Made by a program: the position numbers and the translations under genes
The notes under the pieces: generated by a model
Seen by the model: the letters and a program-made list of their open reading frames with translations, nothing else
Databases searched by the model: none
What the model was told of the DNA's origin: nothing
Assembly: GCA_021791535.1 (NCBI GenBank)
Contig: JAJYWI010000021.1
Coordinates: forward strand, 1 to 64,000
Length of the DNA stretch: 64,000 nt
Source: Microcaldota archaeon
Lineage (GTDB): Archaea; Micrarchaeota; Micrarchaeia; Micrarchaeales; Micrarchaeaceae
Direction of reading: 5' to 3'
In this document: piece after piece, positions 1 to 10,007 of the stretch
Layout of the letters: each line of letters opens with the position of its first letter
How positions within the stretch are numbered: position 1 is the stretch's first letter

Positions 1-43
1 CGATGGCTCGCCCTGCGTGATAGCGGTCTTGGATAGGCAGCGA

Positions 44-83
44 GCCTGCCCGAGCGACGCCGAAGGCGTCTTTTGGGGCAGGC
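44..83. repeat. Nested inverted repeat / strong hairpin (GCCTGCCC...GGGCAGGC enclosing GACGCC-GAA-GGCGTC)
   Basis: Direct base pairing read from sequence: 44-51 pairs with 76-83, 56-61 with 65-70. Confidence 0.6.
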
Positions 84-178
84 GAGCGTGAAGCGTGAGT
101 GTGGGTTTGCTTCTTTCTGAAGGATTTGATAGGAAGAGATTTACACTTTGCTTGCTACATATCTTTTGAGGTACATAA

Positions 179-550
179 ATGAAAGCGCAATTAATATCGC
201 CAGCATTAATAGAAGGTTTTTTTGAAGGATTGATTGCACCTATTTTAGAGTATGCTGCAATTGCGTTTATCTTTGCCTTTGCTTTAGCATCACAATCAAT
301 AGGACTGCCGGCCACGGATATTATCGGAATTTTTGTTTCATTTATCCTTTTTGAGGTGGTAAGGAATCTTATCTTAGGGATTAGCGCACCCAAAACAGGT
401 GCAGCATACATCTTTGGTGCTGTTGTTGGTCTGTTTATTATGGGTAGTGTTGCATCTGCGCACGAAAGTGTTGTTGTCATAGGTATAATTGCAGTATTAC
501 TAGGCATAGGCATCAGGGTCTATTTTTGGTATATCAATCAGGAGCAATAG
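179..550 (+). CDS. Small multi-spanning membrane protein, unknown function
   Basis: Intact ORF, about 4 hydrophobic segments, AT-rich compared with neighbours. Confidence 0.6.
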   Translation: MKAQLISPALIEGFFEGLIAPILEYAAIAFIFAFALASQSIGLPATDIIGIFVSFILFEVVRNLILGISAPKTGAAYIFGAVVGLFIMGSVASAHESVVVIGIIAVLLGIGIRVYFWYINQEQ

Positions 551-716
551 TAGAAAGCCCAAAAACATAGCTACAAAACCAGAAAGCCTAAGCTGGGGTA
601 TATCTGTCGTCTCTAAAACCACGCCTGTTAAAAGCGATAAATATGCCAATTGTTTGGTAAAACCTAATCTTACAAGTTTGGTGCGGAAACCGGCGGCCCC
701 AAGCCAAAAGGACAGG

Positions 717-1592
717 TCAGCTTACCACTGCTATCCCGAGATGTGCGTACACGATGTAAAGTATCCCGCTCGCCAGCGCTATCACTCCGAGCGCGCCGAT
801 CAGGTATATTATCTTCTTCTTGCTTGCTACCTTTATGAGGAAGTCTATCAGCAGCAGGCTGATTATCGTAGCCGTCACTATCGCTATCCCAAGGCCTGCG
901 TAGCCTATTCCTGAAAGCGCGGCAACCACGTTCGTGTGGCTTGCGAAGAAGGTCAGGCCGAACGCGCCGAGCGATGCGAATATCCCTATCACGAACGAGA
1001 GCCTGAAAACCTCATCAGGCTCTATGTTCATTAGGAACATCACGCTTGTCGTCACCCCGGATCTGCTCACTCCTGGCAATGCCGCAATGCCCTGCACCAG
1101 CCCTATGATTATGTAGTCCTTGAAATTCAGGCTCTCGAATTTCCTAGTATTGGCAGCATGGCCGTGCTGCCTCTTCTTCCTAGAATACCAGATGAAGAAC
1201 GCATCGCCGATGAGCACTAGCCCTATGACGATCATCGGTATGCCGAGCGATATCCCTGTTATCGAGTCTGCGATCAGGTAAAGCGGCGTGCCGATCAACC
1301 CTGTCATTACGGTAGCAGTAAGCACGTAGTAGAAGAGCCTCTTCTCCATAGTTGTGCCGCGCAGTGCTATGACCCTTATCAATGAGTATATGTCTCTCCT
1401 GAAGTAGATCACAGCAGCTAATATCGTACCAACCTCCATGAAGAGGCCGAAGGTGTATGCCTGCTCGAAGTTCAGGTGGAGCAGGCTTTGTGAGACAAGG
1501 AGCACCTGCGTCTTGCTGCTTATCGGAAGCCATTCCGATACGCCCTGGACTATGCCTATTATGATGGAATACAATGCATGTATGAAGTTCAC
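717..1592 (-). CDS. uppP: Undecaprenyl-diphosphatase (UppP/BacA family)
   Basis: MNFIHALYSIIIGIVQGVSEWLPISSKTQ N-terminus and PGVSRSGVT motif. Confidence 0.9.
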   Translation of the reverse strand: MNFIHALYSIIIGIVQGVSEWLPISSKTQVLLVSQSLLHLNFEQAYTFGLFMEVGTILAAVIYFRRDIYSLIRVIALRGTTMEKRLFYYVLTATVMTGLIGTPLYLIADSITGISLGIPMIVIGLVLIGDAFFIWYSRKKRQHGHAANTRKFESLNFKDYIIIGLVQGIAALPGVSRSGVTTSVMFLMNIEPDEVFRLSFVIGIFASLGAFGLTFFASHTNVVAALSGIGYAGLGIAIVTATIISLLLIDFLIKVASKKKIIYLIGALGVIALASGILYIVYAHLGIAVVS

Positions 1593-1630
1593 AAAAATGT
1601 TTCATCCGCAACGATTAATAAAGAATACAT

Positions 1631-2473
1631 TCAGCCGCCAAGCAGGGACCTTGCCACAAGCTTAAGGCTCCCGAGCTCCCTGAGCCTCCTGTACGAATAC
1701 GCTGCCCACTCCTTGCCGTAAGGCACGTATATGGAGACTTTTTCTCCATCGCCAGCAAGCCTTTCCGCATAGTCCATGCGCATGCCCTCAAGCATCGCGT
1801 ACGTGACGTCCCTCCTGTAACGGCCGTTCAGCCTCCTTGCAGCCTCCACGACCCTGGCATCATGGCTGGCAATCGTGAATCTATCGCCTCTCTCGAACAG
1901 GATGCGCATTAGCTTTACGTAATTCCTGTCTGTGCCTGAGCTGCTGTAGAACTCCCTGCCCTTCGGTCTGTAAGCGCCCTTGACAAGCCTAACTATGGCT
2001 TTATGGCTTAGCAGCTCCTCCAGGTCCCCCTCGCTCCTTTTCAGGTACGACTGTATGCATATGCCTACATTGCGCTTCTTTACAGCAATCATGTACGCTC
2101 GCATCGTGCTATCTACAAACTCACTCTCCTCCATGTCGAGCCACACGAAGACCTTGTGTTTCAGCGCAAGGCGGGTTATCACGGTGTAGTTCCTCACAAA
2201 TTCCCCCTCATCAATCGCCAGCCCTATCTCTGTAGGCTTCAGCGCAATGTCGGCCTTTACAAAGCTCTTTTCTATGCTCGATATGAGCTTTGAGTATTCT
2301 TTTACTGTGGACATCACCTTTTTCTCGTCAGTGTGCCGCTCCCCAAGGTAGTTTATTATCGCAGCGATTCCGTCGTCGTTGAGACGCTTCGCAACGCGTA
2401 TCGCATCGCTAATCCTCTCGCCAGCGATCCACCTGCCTGCAAGCAGGTGTTCAGCTTCGCTATTTAGGCCCAT
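1631..2473 (-). CDS. Proline dehydrogenase-like protein
   Basis: PRODH-like sequence (LVKGAYRPKG, IASHD..); start placed at internal ATG 2473 just after the HAD gene. Confidence 0.75.
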   Translation of the reverse strand: MGLNSEAEHLLAGRWIAGERISDAIRVAKRLNDDGIAAIINYLGERHTDEKKVMSTVKEYSKLISSIEKSFVKADIALKPTEIGLAIDEGEFVRNYTVITRLALKHKVFVWLDMEESEFVDSTMRAYMIAVKKRNVGICIQSYLKRSEGDLEELLSHKAIVRLVKGAYRPKGREFYSSSGTDRNYVKLMRILFERGDRFTIASHDARVVEAARRLNGRYRRDVTYAMLEGMRMDYAERLAGDGEKVSIYVPYGKEWAAYSYRRLRELGSLKLVARSLLGG

Positions 2474-2475
2474 GC

Positions 2476-3084
2476 TCAATACCCGATTCCCAGCATCTTC
2501 AGGTCCCTGACGAGGTTGCGGTAACCCGTAAACCTTATTCCTTTTATCCCGACCCTCTCTGCCCCTACAATATTCTCGGGCTGGTTGTCTATGAATACAG
2601 TTTCGCTTGGCTTCGCGCCAAGCCTCCTCAATGCAAGCCGGTATATCCTTGCATCTGGCTTCCTCAGGCCAATCGAGCACGATGTCACGACCTTTTTCAC
2701 TGTTCCCGACCCGACTAGCGAGTCTATTGCAAGTTTCCCAAACGCCTTGTACCGCGTGCGACTTATATTCGATATTATGCCGAGATTGTATCGATGGCCT
2801 AGCTTTGTCATAAGCTTGAGTACATCCTTGTTTACCTTGGCAAGTCTTACGGCGGCCTCGACAAAATATAGCCGCGGTTCCGGGACCATAATGCCTTTGG
2901 AGAATTCTCTCTCTGCAGCTTGAAGCGACATACGGCCGTACTCCATATCAACCACCAATGGCAGTACGATGGCGGAGAGGTAGCCGCTGCTTAGGCCTAA
3001 CCTTTTCGAAAGGTACGATATGTACGCGTCTTCCGAGAAGTCGATTATCACGCCTCCTACGTCGAATATTATAGTCTTGAACAT
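2476..3084 (-). CDS. HAD-superfamily hydrolase
   Basis: FDVGGVIIDF, GIISNIS, RKPDARIY, FIDNQPENI motifs. Confidence 0.85.
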   Translation of the reverse strand: MFKTIIFDVGGVIIDFSEDAYISYLSKRLGLSSGYLSAIVLPLVVDMEYGRMSLQAAEREFSKGIMVPEPRLYFVEAAVRLAKVNKDVLKLMTKLGHRYNLGIISNISRTRYKAFGKLAIDSLVGSGTVKKVVTSCSIGLRKPDARIYRLALRRLGAKPSETVFIDNQPENIVGAERVGIKGIRFTGYRNLVRDLKMLGIGY

Positions 3085-3265
3085 AAGTGTTTATCTCATA
3101 AAAGGTATTTATTTGTGTAGAATCCCTCAATTGTCCAACAAATAACAGGAGATAAACGTGGTTACCACCGTGTTCACCTAAAGTTAATCCATTGCCGCAA
3201 GTCGGTTCAGTGCCAGCTAGGAAGAGCTGCGCCATGGAAACATCGGTTTAATCCCAAGGGTTACC

Positions 3266-3808
3266 GTGCGCAGTCCGGGAAATCCAGACAGGTTCCTTCT
3301 CGAGGCGCACGTGTACATCGTATATCGCCTCGGAATGGCAGCTACCGAGATAAGAGTCAGCGCAGAGCGCAGCGGCAAGTTTTTACTATCGGATGAGAAG
3401 GAGCTTTCACAGCTGATCAGCGAGATAACAGCCCAACGTCTCTCTTCCTCCGGCAATGATACAAATGGCACATTACAGATCCCGATGCTGCCAAAAGGCA
3501 CAGGCCAGATAAATCCATCAAAAGAGATATTAATTTCTCCAATCGGCGACGCGATTAGGGTTGTGCTGCGCGATGCGGCAGTCAGGCAACCCCGCGCAGC
3601 ACTAACTGATTACGTTATCCACTCTTACGCCAGCATTGTCGGCATTCAGGTCGATGACCCTAAGCCCGTTCACCGAATTCAGGTAATCTGTCAGCCTTTG
3701 CCTGTCTGCTTTTTTGGTGGTCAGCGCAACAATCGAGTCTTTTCCTCCAGAACCGGGCAGCTTTGCCACGAATGCACCGTTCTCCTTGCTTCTATCTATC
3801 AGTTGTGA
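3266..3808 (+). CDS. Hypothetical protein (GTG start); 3' part antisense to the PMK gene
   Basis: ORF with protein-like composition in the first ~110 codons; true C-terminus uncertain. Confidence 0.3.
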   Translation: MRSPGNPDRFLLEAHVYIVYRLGMAATEIRVSAERSGKFLLSDEKELSQLISEITAQRLSSSGNDTNGTLQIPMLPKGTGQINPSKEILISPIGDAIRVVLRDAAVRQPRAALTDYVIHSYASIVGIQVDDPKPVHRIQVICQPLPVCFFGGQRNNRVFSSRTGQLCHECTVLLASIYQL

Positions 3809-4771
3809 ACAGTCGTCGGGCTCGATGTCCACATTGGCCAGTCTGCCCAGCTCCTTTGTCAGATGCCTGCCCTTCTCGAAATGCTCCATGAAAGATTCCA
3901 ACATCACCCTATCGCCCTTTTCCATATTCTTCAGCGCATCCAACGCATCCAAGTTGGCCGCATTAAGACGTTTCATTATCTCGCCGTACCTGTCAGGGTC
4001 CCTCTTTTTGAACTCGAACACTTTAGAGACAAGCGATATCGTGCTTGCGGATTCGTTTACGAAGTTCGCGAAAACCATGCCTAGCCTGCCCGGAAGGCCG
4101 AAACTCTCCACGCTGTAATCCCAGTTACCTTTCACAGCCTTTGCGATGTCATCCCCGTTGTAGTCCTCAGGAAGGGAACCGACCAACGACTGAGAGTACC
4201 TTGTGTAAATTATGCTGCCATATGTGGCAGCCGCTACGTCGAAGCCGCTGCCTATCTTCCCTGTCGCAATGCTGTGTGAAAGCTGGGCCAGCTTGTGGAT
4301 AAGCTCCTTGTCCATCTTCAGTGCCTCGCTTCCATGCTTCGAGGCCGCGAGCGCCGCTGTTATCCCAGCGACTGTCACCCCAGCGCTGCTCCCAAGACCA
4401 CTCTTCGCTATCTTGCTGCCTCCGGAGGCGAATCCAGCATCGTTGTACGCCTCAAGGTAGAAACCAGGTATGTCAGCGCCTATGCTTATGAGATACTTTA
4501 TCGGGACCTCCACAGCCGCTTTGAGCACAGCCATCCCCTTCGGCAGCGCAAAGTCAAAGTTCCCAGTCTTCGGGTCAATCGATCCTTCGCCTGATACGTT
4601 GAACTGGGGTGCTGATACCCTAACCTTTCTGTTCTCCAGATACCTGAGCCTGACGTGGACTCTCGCATCGACAGTGACCACATAGCCAGGGTTCGGCCTC
4701 TCAAGGACCGAGTAGCTACCTATCAGAAGAATCTTGCCCGGGGCGCTGGTCTGTATGTCGAAACCTGCCAT
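3602..4771 (-). CDS. Phosphomevalonate kinase (eukaryote-type, GHMP family)
   Basis: APGKILLIGSYSVLE, KSGLGSSAGVTVA, GSGFDVAAATYGS, LPGSGGKDS motifs. Confidence 0.85.
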   Translation of the reverse strand: MAGFDIQTSAPGKILLIGSYSVLERPNPGYVVTVDARVHVRLRYLENRKVRVSAPQFNVSGEGSIDPKTGNFDFALPKGMAVLKAAVEVPIKYLISIGADIPGFYLEAYNDAGFASGGSKIAKSGLGSSAGVTVAGITAALAASKHGSEALKMDKELIHKLAQLSHSIATGKIGSGFDVAAATYGSIIYTRYSQSLVGSLPEDYNGDDIAKAVKGNWDYSVESFGLPGRLGMVFANFVNESASTISLVSKVFEFKKRDPDRYGEIMKRLNAANLDALDALKNMEKGDRVMLESFMEHFEKGRHLTKELGRLANVDIEPDDCSQLIDRSKENGAFVAKLPGSGGKDSIVALTTKKADRQRLTDYLNSVNGLRVIDLNADNAGVRVDNVIS

Positions 4772-4775
4772 AGAA

Positions 4776-5825
4776 TCACGCGACAGGCTTCAAGCCGGTG
4801 CCGTCTATCAGCGATTCGCCATCGCCTAGCCTTCTGGGCCCGTTTCCCATCTTCAGCTTCAGTATATTCTTAACTGAGCCAAGCCCTTCAAGCATATCGG
4901 TTATCTTCCCAACGTCCTTCTCGAGCGCTATTATGTTCGCATTCGAACCAGCGTCGAAAGTGTACGCCCCGACTATCCTGCCTTCCGACTGGTTGAGCTC
5001 CTGCACCTTGTATATTATCTCCTTGGAACTGTCGTCGAGGTACATTATCGGGGGCCAGGTGTCGAGCATCGTGGCGTGCATGTTCATACTGTCTCTCATT
5101 ATGAGCTCGCCAAGCGCCTGGAAATCCCTCTTCCTCATGGCATCGATAGCTCGCTCCACCGCGCCTTCAACGTAGTCGAGCCTGCTCCTGTAGAGTATCC
5201 CTGTCTGCACCGTTTGTTTCATTCCGGCCCTCGATGAGACCTTCTTCCTTGATTCTGTGAGGATCGCCATCACGTCCACGAGCTCCGGCCACTCGCCTGG
5301 CTTTATTATCTGCTCCGCGTAGGAGTCGCTTCCATCGGGCTTGTCCCCTTTTCTCCATTCCACAATGCCGCCCATCATGCTCCTGCAGGCGCTGCCACTC
5401 CCCCTGCGCGCGACCATGGATAATTCCCTGGGCTGCAGCTCTAGGCCAAGCGCGCCGGCAGCAGCGTACGTCAACGTTGCAAGTCCTGAAGCGCTCGATG
5501 CGAGGCCACTGCCTGTAGGGAACTGGTTGTTCGACACCACGAGCGCCTTCCTCTTGTCGCCCGCCATGCCTCTGAGTATATCGAGCACCACCATGCGCTC
5601 TCCCACCTCTGTACCATTTATGTCCTGCACGGTTCCGTTTATGTACACAGTGTCGGCCTGCAGCTTTTCCGAGAACAGTACGCTGGTCCTGGTGTTCAGC
5701 TGCTCGTCAAGGGTCATGCTTACCGATGAATTCATCGGCAGTATCAGCCTATCGTCGCGCTTCCCCCAGTACTTTATGAGCGCTATGTTTGGTGTTCCGA
5801 CCGCCGTTGCAATTCTCTCCACCAC
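4776..5825 (-). CDS. mvaD: Diphosphomevalonate decarboxylase
   Basis: GTPNIALIKYWGKRD, NNQFPTGSGLASSASGLA, GSACRSMMGG, FDAGSNANII. Confidence 0.93.
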   Translation of the reverse strand: MVERIATAVGTPNIALIKYWGKRDDRLILPMNSSVSMTLDEQLNTRTSVLFSEKLQADTVYINGTVQDINGTEVGERMVVLDILRGMAGDKRKALVVSNNQFPTGSGLASSASGLATLTYAAAGALGLELQPRELSMVARRGSGSACRSMMGGIVEWRKGDKPDGSDSYAEQIIKPGEWPELVDVMAILTESRKKVSSRAGMKQTVQTGILYRSRLDYVEGAVERAIDAMRKRDFQALGELIMRDSMNMHATMLDTWPPIMYLDDSSKEIIYKVQELNQSEGRIVGAYTFDAGSNANIIALEKDVGKITDMLEGLGSVKNILKLKMGNGPRRLGDGESLIDGTGLKPVA

Positions 5826-5835
5826 AAAATCATCT

Positions 5836-6882
5836 TCAGCTCATGTCCTTTTTCTTAATTTTCTTAATATAGCTTTTCGCACCCCTGTCAGCGATGTGCG
5901 CAACGTATGAGTTGAATCCGATTCCATTCATTGTAGCAACAATCGTATTTGGGGTGTTCCCTATCGCAATAGCTATGCCCCCGCCGCCCCCTCCGCTCAG
6001 CTTCACGCCGAAGGCCCCGGTTTTTTTCCCGATTTCGACCGCCTTATCAAGCGCAGGACTAGAAACGTCCAACTGCCTTAAGCACTCCTGGTCCTCATAC
6101 ATGAAGGCCCCGAGGGATCTAAAATCGCCGTCTTTGAGGGCTCTCAGCCCCATAACGGAGCACCTGTTTATCTCTTCAAGTATGCGCTCCGTCAATTCCC
6201 TCTTGTTCTTGTAGTGCTCTGACACCCTGCCTACAGTAACCGCGGTGCTGAGTTTTGGCCCGGTGTCTATCAGAACCAACTCGGGGAGCGCGTTAACATG
6301 CTCCCTCCTTGCACCAATTGACTTTTCGAAGCTTACTACGCCGCCGTGGAAACTTGTGCTGACGTCTATGGCTCCGGCGCCCTGGTTCTTATGCGCGACC
6401 CGCTCCCCGTCACGCGCTATGTCTATAATTATTTCGTCCTCCATCCGCTTTCCCCCAGAGCTTATCAATGCTGTAGCAAATGCTGTGGAGCACGCTGCGC
6501 TGCTTGCCAGCCCTGATCCTATAGGTATCTCTGATGTTATTTTTATATTCTTTCCAAGCACTCCCACGCCTTCCTTGTGCAGCCTCGCAGCCACAACAGC
6601 GAAAGGCAGCACTCTTCCATACCTCTTTCCTTCCGCTTCCACGAACGCGTTGATCTCTGCCGATTTGTAGCCTGAGTACAAGCGCTCCAGCTCCTGCCTG
6701 TTTATGGAACGCCCTTCTTTTATGTCAGGCAGCAATATTGTAATGCTGCCGCTCTTAGAATCTGCCACGTTGGCTCTAGCATATAGTGACACCGCAACTG
6801 CTACCGATAATTTCCCGTATACTACCGCGTGCTCCCCGAGAAGCTTTATCACACCGGGCGCTTTGATATCCATTGCCCACAC
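5836..6882 (-). CDS. mvk: Mevalonate kinase
   Basis: APGVIKLLGEHAVVYG, EIPIGSGLASSAA, KLSGGGGGG GHMP motifs; in-frame ATG also at 6873. Confidence 0.92.
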   Translation of the reverse strand: MWAMDIKAPGVIKLLGEHAVVYGKLSVAVAVSLYARANVADSKSGSITILLPDIKEGRSINRQELERLYSGYKSAEINAFVEAEGKRYGRVLPFAVVAARLHKEGVGVLGKNIKITSEIPIGSGLASSAACSTAFATALISSGGKRMEDEIIIDIARDGERVAHKNQGAGAIDVSTSFHGGVVSFEKSIGARREHVNALPELVLIDTGPKLSTAVTVGRVSEHYKNKRELTERILEEINRCSVMGLRALKDGDFRSLGAFMYEDQECLRQLDVSSPALDKAVEIGKKTGAFGVKLSGGGGGGIAIAIGNTPNTIVATMNGIGFNSYVAHIADRGAKSYIKKIKKKDMS

Positions 6883-6934
6883 TATATTATCATACTAACA
6901 GTCTTTTGCATAGTTCTTCATGAACTCCTCTTCA

Positions 6935-7720
6935 CTAATCGCCAGCCCTGATGAGTATGCCGCTCTGCGATGCGAATTCCGGGTTATTCGCATAGAAGAC
7001 AACTTGGTAAATGCGTTCGAAGCCAAGTCCTGCTAGAAACGCCCGCATCTGCGCCATGGTCTCCCCAGATTCGATCACATCGTCCACAAGCAGGACGGTC
7101 CTTCTGTTGTTCTTCCTCAGGAAGGCGGCGGTTTCTGGGGTAACGTAGACCTTCTGCGCCACGGACTCCCCGTTTTTCCAGAACAGCTCGTGCCTTGGAT
7201 ATCCTGCCATTGCTATGTCAGGGCTGAAGCCGTGCTCCATCAATGCGCTGATTATGCCAGATGCGAAGAACATGCCGCATGACATTACCGGCATAATGAT
7301 TGTATCCCTTGGCAATGAAAGGATGTCACCTGGCAGGTCTCCCCGCAGCAGCCTTTCCAGCGTAACTCTTCTTGGATTTGGCTTGTAATCGAAGTAGCCA
7401 GCCTCCAACGCCGCGTCCAGGTCTGCAGTCTCGGCTTTGAGGTACGACACTGCCCCGCCGGTCCTCGCAGCGTCATACCTTTTAGCATAGCCGATAACGC
7501 TCTCCCTGTCGCGATTGGCAAACGCGGCGATCTGTCTGCGCATCTCAGACTCGAGATCCGCCATGAATCCGGCTCGTTCCTCACCTGACCTCCTTTCGTT
7601 GAATGCTTCTAGGAACAGGTTACGTATCTCGGCGTCTCCTTTCAGTCCTGACCTTAAAAGCCTGCCGCTACTGTTTTCCGGATGGCTTTCAACCCTCACT
7701 CCAGCCTCCATAATTACCAA
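6935..7720 (-). CDS. Phosphoribosyltransferase-like protein
   Basis: VLLVDDVIESGETM resembles the PRPP-binding loop of PRTases. Confidence 0.65.
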   Translation of the reverse strand: MVIMEAGVRVESHPENSSGRLLRSGLKGDAEIRNLFLEAFNERRSGEERAGFMADLESEMRRQIAAFANRDRESVIGYAKRYDAARTGGAVSYLKAETADLDAALEAGYFDYKPNPRRVTLERLLRGDLPGDILSLPRDTIIMPVMSCGMFFASGIISALMEHGFSPDIAMAGYPRHELFWKNGESVAQKVYVTPETAAFLRKNNRRTVLLVDDVIESGETMAQMRAFLAGLGFERIYQVVFYANNPEFASQSGILIRAGD

Positions 7721-7808
7721 ACAATCGATATGTTCCCATATATTTATATGTTGCTATGCGTGTTTGTCGTCGTATTGCCCTATCGGCACGTATAAGTACT
7801 TCCAGCGG

Positions 7809-10007
7809 CTATTTCTGGCGTATACGCACCTCGTTTCCGGCTACTATGTTCTCAACATCCAGTACCTTGCCCCTGTGGTCGAGCAGCTCTACCATGTACC
7901 TCCTGCCTTCGATTAGCTTGCACTGCACCGTGCAGGGCATCTCGTCTATCCGGCGCTCGCACACCTCTTCGCCGAGGTAGCTTATGCGCAGCGCCACCGC
8001 GTCGCCTCTTGGCCCATCAAACGTGATGGAGCAGCCCATGACCCTAGGAGCAGAAAGCCCCCTCCGCCTGGCGTATTCTGTTATCGGGTTAGGCGACGAA
8101 CGCGGCATGTCTGGATAATCCATGGTCCTAACGAATACGGTGTCACGCGCCCTTTTCTCGCTGCCCTCCCTGCTGATGTAGCTTAACGCACCTACCCTGG
8201 AATCGAGATGCTTCAGCTTCGCTGCAACATCGTCGTCCTTCACCGACGAGAAGACAAGGTCGCCGGCTGCGATCTCGGCCACGTCTGCCGCCTGCTTCAG
8301 GTACATCTTGAGCTGGCAGAGCCTCCTTATCCCGGTCTCTATGTCAGATACGCTGTGCGCGAGCAGAATAAGCCCTACGCCCTTCTTCCTGAAATCCTGT
8401 ATCCTATAACGCATGTCTTCCACTACCGGAGATTTCTGGTCCTTGAGCACCATCTGCGCTTCCTCAAGGCAAATCACAAGCCTCAGCTTGTCGTCGCCAT
8501 TGGAATCGAACGCCGATGCGATGGAATACACCTGGTTGAGCAGCAGCGCGTAGAAATGAGACTTCGTCTCCACCCCTGCGCCAGATATGTCGAAAACCAC
8601 GCCATTGCCAAGGAGCTCCTCTATGCAGATGCCCCTCTGTTCCGAATACTCTGGCATCTGCAGCACAGCGACAAGGTTCTCCATTGCGGACTTTATGTTC
8701 TCCCCGTGCTTTGTGTACTTTATGCCCGCGTTCGTTCGTTTGGCGTGCATCCTTATTATCGATTCCATAACCTCAGAATGCACAGCAAGAGGATCAGGTT
8801 CCCGCCCACCATGGTATATCCTCCGGAAGGCATTGAGCAGGCACTTCTCCATCGGGCTCCTGTATGGGCCTGCGGCGGACGCCGAAGCTAGTATCATGGC
8901 GAGCGACTCATAGAACCTGCGGATGTCAGCGCCTTCGGGGCACCTGAAGAAATTTATCGGGATGCCGTCATCGCATATCCTTACAAGGTTCATACCGTGC
9001 GCCAGCGCAAACGATCCCCACTCGTCTGTAGGGGATATTATGACGACCTTCGTGCCGCTGGAGCCCTTCACAACAGAGTCAAGCACGGCCATCGCCTCCC
9101 TGGTCTTGCCTGAGCCCGGCAGCCCGCTTATGATGAAGCCGAGGTTTAGCAACTGGCTATCAACTTTCACCATGTTGCCTGTCACGTGCACCGAGTCTTT
9201 CATGAAGCTTCCAAGCACGATGTTCCCGTATGACCTGGCATATCTCGCTGGGAGAATGTAACTTGTACCTGCGGATCCGTATACGTTTATCAGCATGCGC
9301 GCGAATCCGCTGCCGAAAGAGAGGCCCCTCAATCCCTCTGCATGCTGTATCAGGTAATCTATGCTCCCCTTGAAAGTATGCGACTCTAGATGCACCATGC
9401 GTTGCAGCAGGTATTTCATTATTTCATCGCTTGACGCAGCGAATACGATCTTGTATGCAGTCCCGTTCGCCATGACGGACCTGTTCAGCGACTCAAGCAT
9501 CTCGCCGAGCATAGCTGCATCGTCCGACTCTGTGAAATCTTTGTGCTGTACTGACATGCCGGTCCGCACGCCAGGCCCTGAGCCTGACACCGAATGGCTC
9601 CTGGCCACGCTTATGCCACTAAGCCTCCTCTCGATGTACTCCCTGGAGATCGCTGTCTCGTTTTCCCCTTGCTGCACGAAAACGATGCAAAGCGATCCCT
9701 TCATTCCCATATCGAAAACGTCTGATAGGAAGGACTCCGGTATGCTCTCAATGCCCCTATAGAGCGAGGCCACGCAGAAGGCGCCTTGCGATATAGGCCG
9801 CCCGGCATTAATGAAGCTAAGCCCAGGCACAGCCGCGCTTATCAGGTCAGGCAGCTTCGCCGCATGTTGACCAAGCGCAAGCAGGCACGACCTGCTCTCA
9901 AGCTCGTATACTATCATGAAGCTCTCCCTGCCTATAGTCTCTAGGAAGACTCCCCTGTCGAAGGGCTTGTCAGGCACAGATGCAACTTCGAAGTACTCAA
10001 CGTTCAT
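7809..10007 (-). CDS. HerA/VirB4-like P-loop ATPase (DUF87-type)
   Basis: Walker A GLPGSGKT, Walker B LVICLEEAQ, RKKGVGLILLAHS sensor region. Confidence 0.8.
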   Translation of the reverse strand: MNVEYFEVASVPDKPFDRGVFLETIGRESFMIVYELESRSCLLALGQHAAKLPDLISAAVPGLSFINAGRPISQGAFCVASLYRGIESIPESFLSDVFDMGMKGSLCIVFVQQGENETAISREYIERRLSGISVARSHSVSGSGPGVRTGMSVQHKDFTESDDAAMLGEMLESLNRSVMANGTAYKIVFAASSDEIMKYLLQRMVHLESHTFKGSIDYLIQHAEGLRGLSFGSGFARMLINVYGSAGTSYILPARYARSYGNIVLGSFMKDSVHVTGNMVKVDSQLLNLGFIISGLPGSGKTREAMAVLDSVVKGSSGTKVVIISPTDEWGSFALAHGMNLVRICDDGIPINFFRCPEGADIRRFYESLAMILASASAAGPYRSPMEKCLLNAFRRIYHGGREPDPLAVHSEVMESIIRMHAKRTNAGIKYTKHGENIKSAMENLVAVLQMPEYSEQRGICIEELLGNGVVFDISGAGVETKSHFYALLLNQVYSIASAFDSNGDDKLRLVICLEEAQMVLKDQKSPVVEDMRYRIQDFRKKGVGLILLAHSVSDIETGIRRLCQLKMYLKQAADVAEIAAGDLVFSSVKDDDVAAKLKHLDSRVGALSYISREGSEKRARDTVFVRTMDYPDMPRSSPNPITEYARRRGLSAPRVMGCSITFDGPRGDAVALRISYLGEEVCERRIDEMPCTVQCKLIEGRRYMVELLDHRGKVLDVENIVAGNEVRIRQK

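Noticed and set aside
3100-3260. GTGGTtACCAC palindrome and possible RNA gene upstream of 3266
   Set aside because: Short palindrome only; no family signature recognised
3217-3501. Minus-strand 94-aa ORF opposite 3266-3808
   Set aside because: Less protein-like than the plus-strand frame; neither is strongly supported
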